A DNA stretch of 64,000 bases from Streptococcus sp. CF8_St5-11 (GCF_024295625.1 NZ_JANCOJ010000002.1:372001-436000), one strand, 5' to 3'. Shown: positions 8,698 through 17,441, counted from the first letter of the stretch. Translations and numbers: made by a program. Notes: a model not told the origin generated them from the letters alone.

Positions 8698-9135
8698 ATG
8701 TTAAAATCCAATAAGCTAATCATTTTTTTAATTTCTCTCCCCTTTCTGATGGTCATTGTTTTCTATTCTCTTAGTGAGCATCCTGGATACAGTGATGATG
8801 GGAATTTCGTCAGAAATCATGAGGCTGCTATTAAGAGTGAGATCATCGCACACTTAGCCCAGGAAAAGCAGGACATAGAATCTGTGACCTTATTACCAAA
8901 TACTGCTAGGGGCGAGTATGATAATGGTGGTGATGTGAGTGGACATTACCATATCTATTTTACAGCCTACGTCAATCATAATCGCGAGCGAACGATAAGC
9001 GTAGAACTATTCTTCCCAGATGCCAGCATCCCCCCTTTCACCTTGTTTCCTCCCAACCCTTATAAAGACAAGGGCAAAAAGATGTCCAATTGGTTGATGG
9101 GAAATATTGAAGTATCGGAAGAAGCTTCTAAATAG
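8698..9135 (+). CDS. Small membrane-anchored or secreted protein (145 aa)
   Basis: One hydrophobic segment at residues 7-25 serves as membrane anchor or uncleaved signal; the remainder is polar with a beta-rich stretch (HYHIYFTAYV) and a Pro/Phe-rich patch (IPPFTLFPPNP). Family unknown. It starts 11 bases after the frameshifted gene, behind a plausible gga-rich RBS, and is followed 15 bases later by the acetyltransferase gene. Some immunity proteins for surface toxins are built this way, but nothing proves it here. Confidence 0.65.
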   Translation: MLKSNKLIIFLISLPFLMVIVFYSLSEHPGYSDDGNFVRNHEAAIKSEIIAHLAQEKQDIESVTLLPNTARGEYDNGGDVSGHYHIYFTAYVNHNRERTISVELFFPDASIPPFTLFPPNPYKDKGKKMSNWLMGNIEVSEEASK

Positions 9136-9150
9136 AAATAAGAACAAGTA

Positions 9151-9594
9151 ATGATGAATCGAATAGTAGATGATAAGATCACTCTTATCCCTTATTATAG
9201 GAATGATGACATCTCCCTTCTTTGGTATCAAGATAGTGAGGTTTGCAAACAAGTGGATAATACTGATCAGATTTACGATCTAACAAAACTTCATAAAATG
9301 TATGATTACCTAACTTCACACGGTTCTTGCTATTATATCCAATATGAGGGTGTGTTAGTTGGAGATGTGACACTTCAAAGTAACTCGGAACTTTCTATAG
9401 TGATCAGCAAAGAGTATCAGAATTTACAGATCGGAAGACGATGTATTTCTGAAATGATACAGTTGGCCAAAGAGAAAAAAATGGTTAAGGTAACTGCTCA
9501 AATTTATCCTTTTAATACTCAAAGTCAAAGAATGTTTTTGGCTTTGGGATTTCAGAAAGTAGATGAAGAGTGGTATGAATATAAGTTGATTTAG
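9151..9594 (+). CDS. GNAT family N-acetyltransferase
   Basis: 147 residues with the GNAT layout: strand with GVLVGDVTL near residue 70, then ISKEYQNLQIGRRCISEMI, where QxxxIGR is the acetyl-CoA binding loop, followed by VTAQIYPFNTQSQRMFLALGF, the usual C-terminal helix signature. It transfers an acetyl group from acetyl-CoA to an unknown amine. The N-terminal half resembles RimJ/RimL-type enzymes. It is the last gene of the plus-strand run, before the terminator at 9724. Confidence 0.85.
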   Translation: MMNRIVDDKITLIPYYRNDDISLLWYQDSEVCKQVDNTDQIYDLTKLHKMYDYLTSHGSCYYIQYEGVLVGDVTLQSNSELSIVISKEYQNLQIGRRCISEMIQLAKEKKMVKVTAQIYPFNTQSQRMFLALGFQKVDEEWYEYKLI

Positions 9595-9723
9595 GAAAGG
9601 TGTGTATCTCCACATAGATTAAGACTGTAATCTGCTGTTTATAAAACAATGTTCATGAAAAATAGAGATAAAGGGTAGCCACTGATACATGGACAAGAGT
9701 TTTTTCCGAAATCTAAATATGAA

Positions 9724-9761
9724 GAGAACACCAACAGATGATTTTTGTTGGTGTTCTTTTT
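9724..9761 (+). terminator. Rho-independent terminator
   Basis: Stem arm agaacaccaac pairs with gttggtgttct across a ten-base loop, followed by TTTT. It ends the cluster that finishes with the acetyltransferase gene. Confidence 0.88.
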
Positions 9762-9873
9762 ATATGATTTTACAATCTATCACTCTGATTCATGTTTGAA
9801 ACAAGTTAAACAAACAGTTGTAGGAGGACCTTCGAAGTCGAAATTTTGTACGGTTAATGGAGGGATTTTCCCA

Positions 9874-10659
9874 CTATAATCTCTCCACAGTTTTATTTCG
9901 TATATGAATTGCAATCGGTGTGATAAGTAGGTATAGCAAGGTCAAAATGATAAAAAATCCGATATCAGCATCCAAAAATACATAAACGATATTAAAGCCA
10001 AAATGCATGAAAATAGAATAAATCAGATTATTATATTTTTCCAAAATAATATTCATACAAATAGTAATAGATGTAATCACAACTATATTAGCAATAATAT
10101 AAGGAACAGCCCGCCAGTCCGTAAATTTTGAATCTACAACCCACAGAAGTGTGTGCCAGAAACACCAGACTAGGCCTTGATAGATAGAGGATTTTAAAAA
10201 ATGATATTTTTTATTAAATTCTTCTCTCATATAACCACGCCACCCTAATTCTTCACCAGTCGGACCTGATGTAAATGATAAGAATATACTTAGTGGCAAT
10301 GATACGGTTCCTAGATTGATGTAGGAGAACATTGTTTTTTGGGTCATAAGTGAGTAGAGGAAGAGTGATAAAATACTGAGCCCAAATGTAAGACCAAATG
10401 AAGATAGAAGTGGGAGTAACGACACTTTAGCAGAGAAACACCGCTTAAGGAAAGTTGTTCTTTTCTCATCAGTCCTGAAATACTTCCATCCAAATAAAAG
10501 AAGGTATGATGGAGACCAAGCGACAATATTTCGTACAATCCACATGATAACTGGTGGAACCTTAAATACTAAACTTGCAGGAGCTGCTACGAAAATAATG
10601 AGTGCCCAAACAAGTACATAAGAACTGATGATGTATCTTTTTAAATAATTTACATTCAT
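9874..10659 (-). CDS. CPBP family intramembrane metalloprotease
   Basis: 261 residues, about seven membrane spans. Abi/CPBP motifs are visible: GEELGWRGYMREE (EExxxR) near residue 135, CFWHTLLW near 166, and HFGFNIVYVF near 220. In Gram-positive bacteria such proteins act as prenyl-protein endopeptidase relatives, often in bacteriocin self-immunity. It lies four bases after the XRE/DUF4097 regulator gene on the same strand, so the two form one operon, and the regulator may sense the stress the protease answers. Confidence 0.88.
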   Translation of the reverse strand: MNVNYLKRYIISSYVLVWALIIFVAAPASLVFKVPPVIMWIVRNIVAWSPSYLLLFGWKYFRTDEKRTTFLKRCFSAKVSLLPLLSSFGLTFGLSILSLFLYSLMTQKTMFSYINLGTVSLPLSIFLSFTSGPTGEELGWRGYMREEFNKKYHFLKSSIYQGLVWCFWHTLLWVVDSKFTDWRAVPYIIANIVVITSITICMNIILEKYNNLIYSIFMHFGFNIVYVFLDADIGFFIILTLLYLLITPIAIHIRNKTVERL

Positions 10660-10663
10660 TTAG

Positions 10664-11551
10664 TTACCCTCTTTCTTCAGCTGTATAGATAACCAGTTCA
10701 CTCTTAATACCATTTAATTCAATTATATTATCTGAATCGGGTGAATCGAATGGTTTAGTTTTTTGTCCATTTTTTTCATAATAAATGTTTGTACCAATTC
10801 CTTTGGTGACAGCAGTAAATAGGCTGTTTTCAGGAATACGAATTCTGGACGTTGCTGAAATCTGGTTAATTTCAACTTCACCGTTTAATGAATGACATAA
10901 TACTTCCATATCAAGATTACAGTTTATTTTTACTTTACCTGAAATATCTTCTAGGGTAATACGAGATGTCTTAACGTCAAGTTCGATATTGTCACATTCT
11001 AGGGAGTGAATTTCTACAGACTCTGCACGAACCGCACATTCAATGTGACTAATATAAGGAGTTGGGATTTGCACAAAGATACTGACCGTTTCTTTAGCCG
11101 TTGCCTCTGTTACACCATTATAACGTTTTACATCTAGGTCAATTCTTTTTCTACTATCATCAATTTTTACTTTAAAATCATTTTGAAGTGTAGAAAGAAG
11201 ATTGGATACCAGACGAACTCGTATTTTTTCTCCCTTGTATCCGGACAATACAAACTTTTCTGCGCCTCCAAATTTCATATCATAGCTCTTGATCTTATCG
11301 ATATCATACTCTGTGATACTCTCAAAAAGATATTCGCTTGTTTTGAGACTAGTTCTTTCATTACAGATTAGCTCATCTATAGAGATGTTAAATAGGTTTG
11401 AGATGGATATCATATTTTCGATATCTGGAATTCCAGCACCTGTTTCCCACTTTGTTACAGCCTGTCTTGATACACCGATTTTTTCAGCTAAAATTTCTTG
11501 TGACATCCCTACTTGTTTACGTATGGATTTTAATTTTTCAGCAAATGTCAT
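10664..11551 (-). CDS. XRE-family regulator with DUF4097-like beta domain
   Basis: 295 residues. An XRE helix-turn-helix occupies residues 5-60 (MSQEILAEKIGVSRQAVTKWE). From about residue 130 to the end the protein is a series of repeating short strands (VEIHSLECDNIELDVKTSRITLE) typical of DUF4097 beta-solenoid domains. A perfect gaggaggt RBS sits before the ATG. Because the CPBP protease gene follows directly, this is likely a stress or envelope regulator controlling it. Confidence 0.88.
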   Translation of the reverse strand: MTFAEKLKSIRKQVGMSQEILAEKIGVSRQAVTKWETGAGIPDIENMISISNLFNISIDELICNERTSLKTSEYLFESITEYDIDKIKSYDMKFGGAEKFVLSGYKGEKIRVRLVSNLLSTLQNDFKVKIDDSRKRIDLDVKRYNGVTEATAKETVSIFVQIPTPYISHIECAVRAESVEIHSLECDNIELDVKTSRITLEDISGKVKINCNLDMEVLCHSLNGEVEINQISATSRIRIPENSLFTAVTKGIGTNIYYEKNGQKTKPFDSPDSDNIIELNGIKSELVIYTAEERG

Positions 11552-11904
11552 GTTGTATGACCTCCTCTATATTCTATGATGTAATTTGTCATAAAGTAGC
11601 AATATGACTGATTTTAGTATAGAATAAACGATGATTACAGCACAAGCAAGTAGAGGTTGCATTCTCATTATTTTTGCTACTTTGCGTGGCATTTATCGTT
11701 TTAACGTTGATTTTTAGCATTATTTTAGTTATTTTACCATACATTCAAATGGAATGATGAATACAATTAAAATTAATATTTTGAAATTCCAGAAAGTCTG
11801 GAAGTAATAAAAAATAGCATAAAATAGTTTCTAAAAAGTTATTTGTTCTGTAACCTCTTTTTTCTGCTATAATATCACTAGATAGAAATGTGGGAGTTTC
11901 AATC

Positions 11905-12924
11905 ATGGTTACAAAACGGTTTTTGAAAAATGTTATTGTTGCGATCGTCTCGGTTTTTATATCCTTTGCTTTTGTTCAAGGGGCTCAAGCCCAGCAAACT
12001 GGACTGGATTACCAGAGTCTTCATCTACTGCCTTTTAATGGCAATAAGCAGCTTGTACTGGGGGATTTTGATCATTTAAGTCGGGCGACTTCGGCACATA
12101 TTCAGCTGCAGGACAAGGATGAGCCAAAGAAAAAAAGAGAACCACGTCTCAACTATAATCCGGTTGGCTGGCACAATTATAAGATTGCTTATGGAAATAA
12201 AGGAAAGAAGGCCTGGTTGTTCCATAGAGGGCATTTGATCGGCTATCAGTTTAGTGGATTGACCAATGAAGGGAAAAATCTGGTTCCTCTAACTGCCTGG
12301 ACCAATACGGGGAATTATAAAGGGACAGCGGATAGTAATGTGGAGGGCATGCTCTACTACGAGAAACGACTCGATAGCTGGCTGGCCACCCACCCAAATT
12401 ACTGGTTAGACTACAAGGTGACCCCGGTCTATACTGGTGATGAATTAATTCCTCGGCAGGTGACCTTGCAATATGTAGGAATTGATCGAGATGGCAACCT
12501 TTTACCTATCCATCTAAGTAGTCCCAAAGAGTCGGTAGATGCTTATGGGATCACCACCGTGACCTTGGACAACTACTCTAAGAATGCGACCATTGACTAT
12601 CTGAAGGGGACTGCCAAGCCATCTTTAGTGCCGACAGAACCAAGTAGCCAACCACAACCAGCCAGCCCTTCTGTAGAGACGCAACCAAGTCAAGCCCCTC
12701 AACCGAGTCAAGCAGTAGAACCAGCTCAGCCAGTCCAACCTGTCGAACCTGTAGCACCAACTCGTCAACTGGCTCCAGTAGTTTATGTAGCCAGAAATGG
12801 GAGTGCGGATGTTTATTGGTACTCTTTGGACAGTATGCCTCGCAATACTAATTTTTCTAAGGTGGTTCAGATGTCAGAAGAGCAAGCGCTAAGTCTTGGA
12901 AAGCGGCATACAAGTAAGGAATGA
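11905..12924 (+). CDS. Secreted DNA/RNA non-specific endonuclease
   Basis: 339 residues. Residues 1-29 are a signal peptide ending AQAQQ. The nuclease core includes HRGHLIGYQFSGLTNEGKN and LTAWTNTGNY, matching the beta-beta-alpha metal nucleases related to streptococcal EndA/DNases; the usual D/N before RGH is His here. A Pro/Gln/Val-rich linker covers about 235-285, and the tail YVARNGSADVYWYS...KVVQMSEEQAL resembles tails of other streptococcal secreted nucleases. The ATG at 11905 follows GGGAG by eight bases; the upstream GTG lacks an RBS. It probably degrades extracellular DNA. Confidence 0.9.
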   Translation: MVTKRFLKNVIVAIVSVFISFAFVQGAQAQQTGLDYQSLHLLPFNGNKQLVLGDFDHLSRATSAHIQLQDKDEPKKKREPRLNYNPVGWHNYKIAYGNKGKKAWLFHRGHLIGYQFSGLTNEGKNLVPLTAWTNTGNYKGTADSNVEGMLYYEKRLDSWLATHPNYWLDYKVTPVYTGDELIPRQVTLQYVGIDRDGNLLPIHLSSPKESVDAYGITTVTLDNYSKNATIDYLKGTAKPSLVPTEPSSQPQPASPSVETQPSQAPQPSQAVEPAQPVQPVEPVAPTRQLAPVVYVARNGSADVYWYSLDSMPRNTNFSKVVQMSEEQALSLGKRHTSKE

Positions 12925-12947
12925 AGATCAGTTATTTTGATAATGAG

Positions 12948-12970
12948 AAAGCCCATTTGCTGGGCTTTTT
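12948..12970 (+). terminator. Rho-independent terminator
   Basis: aaagccca pairs with tgggcttt over a four-base loop and runs into TTTTT, just after the nuclease gene. Confidence 0.87.
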
Positions 12971-13018
12971 GTGTAGGGTAAGTACTAAATAGGAGAACTA
13001 AAATGATTTAAAATATGC

Positions 13019-13024
13019 TATAAT
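13019..13024 (+). promoter_or_regulatory. Putative -10 element of the Fic operon
   Basis: TATAAT occurs 20 bases before the antitoxin ATG, followed by RBS acggagg. No clear -35 hexamer is visible, so the promoter is weak or regulated. Confidence 0.5.
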
Positions 13025-13043
13025 AATAGGACGGAGGTAGAAT

Positions 13044-13220
13044 ATGACCTTAGATGTAGATAAAGAAAAAATGATGATTATGGGTGTGATTTTTGACAAC
13101 AAAAAGGTTTTTAAGAGTGTCTGGTTTGCTCTGAGCACCAATATGATTGAAGGATGGCATCCCACGGTAGAAGACGTGGAGCGACTGAGAGAAGAGGCAG
13201 TTGCATTAGGAGTTGGATAA
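13044..13220 (+). CDS. Small Fic antitoxin (58 aa)
   Basis: This short gene is preceded by a strong RBS (acggaggtag) and its stop overlaps the start of the Fic gene (taATG). The product contains STNMIEG, matching the class I Fic inhibitory helix motif (S/T)xxxE(G/N), whose glutamate blocks the ATP gamma-phosphate pocket in VbhA-type antitoxins. By position, size and motif it is the antitoxin of the pair. The remainder (TVEDVERLREEAVALGV) is a charged helix. Confidence 0.82.
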   Translation: MTLDVDKEKMMIMGVIFDNKKVFKSVWFALSTNMIEGWHPTVEDVERLREEAVALGVG

Positions 13221-13831
13221 TGGTCAGAAAAATATATGAAGGGTATGATTATATAGACCCTGATAATTTATACACCTATCCCCATTCATCTGTTCTCATA
13301 AATAAATTTAATGAGAAAAATGATAATAAAGCACGAGAATTAGAATATCGTTTAGTAGCAAGTCAAAGTTTAAAACTGTTTATTAATCCAATTGAAGTAA
13401 ATACTGTTTCAGATATTTTAAAGATTCATAAGTTTCTTTTTGAAGGAATGTATACTTGGGCAGGTCAATACCGTCAAGTAAATATCTCTAAAAGTGGAAA
13501 TGCTTTTATGCCAGTTCAGTCTTTTGATATGGCAGAAAAATTTTTAAATACTTTGCTTTCAAACTATTTACTGAACGCAAATAATAAAATTGAGATTTGT
13601 AAAAGTTTAGCTGAGATATTAGATAATCTAAATTATTTTCACCCATTTCGAGAAGGAAATGGTCGTACTCAACGAGAAGTTATCCGTTCTTTAGCTTTGA
13701 TGAAAGGCTATGAATGTGAAATTTCAATTGGTTTAGATGATGATATCTATCACTTATATATGGATGGAACAGTTTATGGAGATACTAGTAAGCTCGAAAA
13801 ACTGTTCAATAAACTATTAACAGAAATATAG
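13220..13831 (+). CDS. Fic family toxin (adenylyltransferase)
   Basis: 203 residues. Catalytic motif HPFREGNGRTQRE near residue 140 fits the Fic core HxFx(D/E)GNGRxxR, and upstream FLFEGMYTWAGQYR is the typical flap region. The enzyme would transfer AMP (or another nucleotide) onto a target protein Tyr/Thr. The start is set at the ATG that overlaps the antitoxin stop by one base; an upstream in-frame ATG at 13154 lies inside the antitoxin gene. Expression in a coupled operon keeps it neutralised. It has no inhibitory helix of its own. Confidence 0.93.
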   Translation: MVRKIYEGYDYIDPDNLYTYPHSSVLINKFNEKNDNKARELEYRLVASQSLKLFINPIEVNTVSDILKIHKFLFEGMYTWAGQYRQVNISKSGNAFMPVQSFDMAEKFLNTLLSNYLLNANNKIEICKSLAEILDNLNYFHPFREGNGRTQREVIRSLALMKGYECEISIGLDDDIYHLYMDGTVYGDTSKLEKLFNKLLTEI

Positions 13832-13908
13832 ATCTGTAGTATATTTTAGTAGGAAACAGTATAAAGTGATGCTTATAAGGTAAAGTCATTGCTTCAACAA
13901 AAATCTTT

Positions 13909-13930
13909 AAGCCCAATTGATGGGCTTTTT
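13909..13930 (+). terminator. Rho-independent terminator
   Basis: aagccca and tgggctt pair over a four-base loop and lead into a T run after the Fic operon. It resembles the terminator at 12948 in sequence. Confidence 0.85.
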
Positions 13931-13984
13931 GTGTGCAATACAATTATAAAAAGTTAGTAGTCTAAAATTATCTCTCTCAACATA

Positions 13985-14013
13985 TTGCAAACCTTTTCAT
14001 AAAGTTGTATACT
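13985..14013 (+). promoter_or_regulatory. Promoter of the neopullulanase gene
   Basis: TTGCAA and TATACT are spaced by exactly 17 bases; the start of transcription would be near 14020, 68 bases before the ATG. Confidence 0.75.
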
Positions 14014-14026
14014 AATAAATGATTTT

Positions 14027-14042
14027 ATGTAATCGTTTGCAT
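14027..14042 (+). promoter_or_regulatory. Likely CcpA cre site
   Basis: The 16 bases atgtaatcgtttgcat match the cre consensus WTGNAARCGNWWNCAW at all but one position. Lying just downstream of the predicted start site, it would give catabolite repression of the glycosidase gene in glucose. Confidence 0.75.
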
Positions 14043-14087
14043 AAAGTGGTAAATGATGAAAAGAGAGTATAGTAGGAGACGAGACAG

Positions 14088-15836
14088 ATGGAATTAACAG
14101 CGATTTATCATCGGCCTGAATCGGAGTATGCCTATCTTTATAAGGACGGGCAGCTTCATATTCGCATCCGGACCAAGAAAGAAGATATCAAACGGATTGT
14201 CTTGCACTATGGGGATCCCTTTATTTTTATAGAGGATCTTTATGAGGCAACTAAGGAAATGGACAAGGTGACGACAGACGACCTCTTTGATTATTGGCAA
14301 GTGTCGGTATCTGTCCGCCATGCCCGGATCCAGTACCTCTTTGAATTAGAGTCCACGGCGGGAGAGAAGACCTTGTACGGAGATCGAGGTGTAGCAGCCT
14401 ACACCAAGGAGAACCTGGACTTCGTCATGAACGGCTTTAAGCTTCCTTTTATCCATGAGATTGATGGGTGTGCTGTTCCAGATTGGGTGGCGCAGACGGT
14501 TTGGTACCAAATCTTTCCTGAGCGCTTTGCCAATGGGAATCCAGCCATTTCACCAGAAGGCGTCCGCCCTTGGGATGCCTCTATTGCTCCTCAAGTATTG
14601 GATTTCTTTGGTGGAGATTTACAAGGGATCATCGATCACTTGGACTACTTGCAGGAGTTAGGGATTACAGGGCTCTACCTTTGCCCGATTTTTGAATCTC
14701 CAAGCAACCACAAATACGATACCATTGATTATTTTGAAATTGATCGACATTTTGGTGATAAGGACACCTTCCGCCAGCTAGTGAAAGAGGCCCATGCGCG
14801 TGGGATGAAGATTATGCTGGATGCCGTCTTCAACCATATTGGCTATGATTCACCCCAATGGCAGGATGTGGTCAAATACGGGGTGGATTCGATTTACAAG
14901 GACTGGTTCCATATTAAAGAGTTCCCTGTCTCCTCAGAAAATCTGTGGAATAGTCGCGACTTGTCTTACCATGCTTTTGCCTTTGCGGGCTATATGCCTA
15001 AGCTCAATACGGCTAATCCTGAGGTGAAGGCCTATCTTTTGAAGGTGGCGACTTACTGGATTGAAGAGTTTGATATTGATGCTTGGCGACTGGATGTGGC
15101 TAATGAGATCGACCATCAATTCTGGCGGGATTTCCGTAAGGCGGTCTTGGCCAAGAAGCCAGACCTCTATATCCTCGGGGAAATCTGGCATTCGTCCCAA
15201 CCTTGGCTCAATGGTGATGAGTTCCATGCCGTGATGAACTATCCGCTCTCTGAAAGTATCAAGGATTATTTCCTGCGAGGACATAAGGAGACGCAACGCT
15301 TCATTTGGGAGATCAATAGCCAGTCTATGTACTACAGGCAGCAGATCTCTGAGGTGATGTTCAACCTCTTGGACTCCCATGATACAGAACGCATCCTGAC
15401 AACGGCTAAAGGCAATCTTCAGTCCGTCAAGTCTGCTCTTTCCTTCCTCTATCTGCAACGAGGAACGCCTTGTATCTATTATGGAACGGAGCTAGCCCTC
15501 ATCGGTGGCCCAGACCCAGATTGCCGCCGTGTCATGCCTTGGGAGCGCGTGTCAGCGGACAATGACATGCTGAACTTTATGAAGGAATTGATCCAGCTAC
15601 GAAAAGAAGTGGCGGGCATGATTCAACATGGTAAAGTGAGCTTAGAAGAAGTAGAGCCAGATATAGTAGCAGTAGAATGGCAGCATGAAGGACAGTTTCT
15701 TAAAGCCTATTTTAACCACTCTAAGAAAGAATTTGTATTAGAAAGAAGACAAGCAGATCTGATCAGCCATGGGACCATTTCCGATGATCGATTGATCATT
15801 CAACCGAATGGATTTGTTATTTATAGAGAAAATTAG
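14088..15836 (+). CDS. Neopullulanase / maltogenic amylase-type glycoside hydrolase (GH13_20)
   Basis: 582 residues, the normal size for GH13 subfamily 20 enzymes. An N-terminal CBM34-like domain (about 1-125) precedes the (beta/alpha)8 barrel. Catalytic regions are intact: DAVFNH (I), WRLDVANE (II, nucleophile Asp), GEIWH (III, acid/base Glu), and LLDSHDTER (IV). No signal peptide, so it acts inside the cell on imported maltodextrins or cyclodextrins, releasing maltose or panose. A cre site upstream suggests CcpA control. Base composition is more GC-rich than that of its neighbours. Confidence 0.9.
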   Translation: MELTAIYHRPESEYAYLYKDGQLHIRIRTKKEDIKRIVLHYGDPFIFIEDLYEATKEMDKVTTDDLFDYWQVSVSVRHARIQYLFELESTAGEKTLYGDRGVAAYTKENLDFVMNGFKLPFIHEIDGCAVPDWVAQTVWYQIFPERFANGNPAISPEGVRPWDASIAPQVLDFFGGDLQGIIDHLDYLQELGITGLYLCPIFESPSNHKYDTIDYFEIDRHFGDKDTFRQLVKEAHARGMKIMLDAVFNHIGYDSPQWQDVVKYGVDSIYKDWFHIKEFPVSSENLWNSRDLSYHAFAFAGYMPKLNTANPEVKAYLLKVATYWIEEFDIDAWRLDVANEIDHQFWRDFRKAVLAKKPDLYILGEIWHSSQPWLNGDEFHAVMNYPLSESIKDYFLRGHKETQRFIWEINSQSMYYRQQISEVMFNLLDSHDTERILTTAKGNLQSVKSALSFLYLQRGTPCIYYGTELALIGGPDPDCRRVMPWERVSADNDMLNFMKELIQLRKEVAGMIQHGKVSLEEVEPDIVAVEWQHEGQFLKAYFNHSKKEFVLERRQADLISHGTISDDRLIIQPNGFVIYREN

Positions 15837-15856
15837 GAATGAAGTAGACTGGAATC

Positions 15857-15880
15857 GAAAGATTGCAGTCTTTCTTTTTT
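15857..15880 (+). terminator. Rho-independent terminator
   Basis: gaaaga and tctttc pair over a six-base loop and run into TTTTTT after the amylase gene. Confidence 0.75.
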
Positions 15881-15943
15881 ATTAATAGTTTCTTTATTCG
15901 TGCCCTTATATTATAATAGGAGATGAGAAAGGGGGAGACAGTG

Positions 15944-16462
15944 ATGAAGATATTAGCAATCAATCCTATTTCATTTAAAAAAAGAATGACAGAATTTCTG
16001 TTTGATTATCTTTTCATTCTAGCTTATTTAGTACTTCTGTTTTTAGGTTCGATGCTTATTTACATCATCTTTTTTAATGGCGTCCCAGAGTTTACAGAAA
16101 TTCAGTCACAGAGGCTTGTATTTTTCACCTCTGTTTTGCCAATCACGCTCCTGTTCACATTCTTGGATTATAAAAATGATGGCAGTTTTGGGAAGGTAAA
16201 AGCGGGACTTGAACTGGTCTACCAGAAAAAAACAGTGCAGGCAAGCTTAATCAGAAACACCATTAAATTTTTACCTTGGCAAATCGGTCATATGGGCACG
16301 ATTCATGGTTTCTATAGTGAGTTTGATGTGTTATCCATTAGCCTCTCTATTTCGGCGACTCTCCTCGCAGTTTTGCTACTGGCAATGACAATGTTTAGAA
16401 ATGATAAGAGGCATCTAGGAGACCTGCTAGCCCATACGCAAGTGCAACTAAAAGGTGACTAG
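15944..16462 (+). CDS. RDD family membrane protein
   Basis: 172 residues with hydrophobic segments near 22-45, 60-80, and 130-150. The first segment region (KKRMTEFLFDYLFIL) and the central YKNDGSFGKVKAGLELV...SLIRNTIKFLP follow the RDD family pattern, in which Arg and two Asp residues are conserved. Role unknown; members include putative transporters. The ATG at 15944 follows gggggag with suitable spacing, so the earlier ATG at 15923 is not chosen. A fragment of a paralogue remains at 2672. Confidence 0.8.
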   Translation: MKILAINPISFKKRMTEFLFDYLFILAYLVLLFLGSMLIYIIFFNGVPEFTEIQSQRLVFFTSVLPITLLFTFLDYKNDGSFGKVKAGLELVYQKKTVQASLIRNTIKFLPWQIGHMGTIHGFYSEFDVLSISLSISATLLAVLLLAMTMFRNDKRHLGDLLAHTQVQLKGD

Positions 16463-16519
16463 GATGAAATGTTAGGCTGTCGATAAGAAAAAATGGAAAC
16501 ATAGCTAGGAAATAGGGCT

Positions 16520-16705
16520 ATGAATGAGACTCTAGAATTCACAAATCTTTGTATGGTAAGAGACGGCGATAGAGTTCTTGTTATGGATCGTGAGAAAGAG
16601 TCTAGGCAAGGAATGACATTGCCTGGTGGTCCTGTCACAAATGTTGAGTCTTTTATGGAACCAACTCATTTTTTAACATCATTAAGAATGAGTTGCTATA
16701 TTTAA
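16520..16705 (+). pseudogene. Truncated NUDIX hydrolase
   Basis: Residues 1-46 read like the start of a MutT-type 8-oxo-dGTPase (LCMVRDGDRVLVMDREKE, LPGG, VESF), but the reading frame then departs from the family (no REx2EE NUDIX helix) and stops after 61 residues. The catalytic core is missing, so the gene is an N-terminal remnant. Confidence 0.75.
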
Positions 16706-16853
16706 ACAGGGATTAATAAAACCGTTATTGAAGGATTCTATAGGAATTGTTTTGAGTGACTGGAGAAGTTAATTCTCCTAGTGTTGAGTGACAATATTGT
16801 TTTATTAAGCATAAAATAACAAATTAGACTAAAAACAAGTAAAGGTATACATT

Positions 16854-17441
16854 ATGAAAAAATTTTTTATATTTATTTTTGCGATGTTTGGATTGATGGT
16901 GGGATTTGTAGCTATTGTGTTAAGTGGTTATTATAGAGATTATGAAAAATTTCATAATAGATCAAGCTTTCCAGAACCGAAAGAAAATTTACTAGTACCA
17001 GTAAGTACAAGGGCATATGCAAAAGCTAAATCTTGGTCAGAGAAATCTCCTTTATCGAAGCAACAAATTAAAAATTATCTTACTAAGTATGGCAGGTATT
17101 CAGAGTATACTTCCCAGTCCGCTGTCAATAAGCTTAATATAGACTGGAAAGAGCAGGCTGTTTTAAGAGCAAAATCATATCAAAAGTTTCATTATTCAAA
17201 AGAAAAGTTAGTTGGGCAACTTGTAGATGTTGATCTATTTACTCCAGAAGAGGCTGACTATGCTATAGAAAAAGTTCATTTCGATTGGAAAGAGGAAGCT
17301 GTGAAAGAAGCGGAATCTTCTGCAAACGGTGGCAATATTTCGAAAGAAAGGTTATTAGAAATACTTGTTGAAAATAGAAAATTTACTCAAGAGGAAGCGG
17401 AGTACGCAATAGAACATGCTCAAGTAGATTGGTTAAATTAA
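16854..17441 (+). CDS. Membrane-anchored Ltp-like repeat protein
   Basis: 195 residues. An N-terminal membrane helix (residues 3-27) is followed by three degenerate helical repeats of about 45 residues (AYAKAKSWSEKSPLSKQQIKNYL, then DWKEQAVLRAKSY, then DWKEEAVKEAES) of the PF07553 type found in Ltp of S. thermophilus phage TP-J34. That lipoprotein blocks injection of DNA from superinfecting phages. No lipobox cysteine is present here, so anchoring would be by the helix. A second copy is at 18434. Confidence 0.82.
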   Translation: MKKFFIFIFAMFGLMVGFVAIVLSGYYRDYEKFHNRSSFPEPKENLLVPVSTRAYAKAKSWSEKSPLSKQQIKNYLTKYGRYSEYTSQSAVNKLNIDWKEQAVLRAKSYQKFHYSKEKLVGQLVDVDLFTPEEADYAIEKVHFDWKEEAVKEAESSANGGNISKERLLEILVENRKFTQEEAEYAIEHAQVDWLN

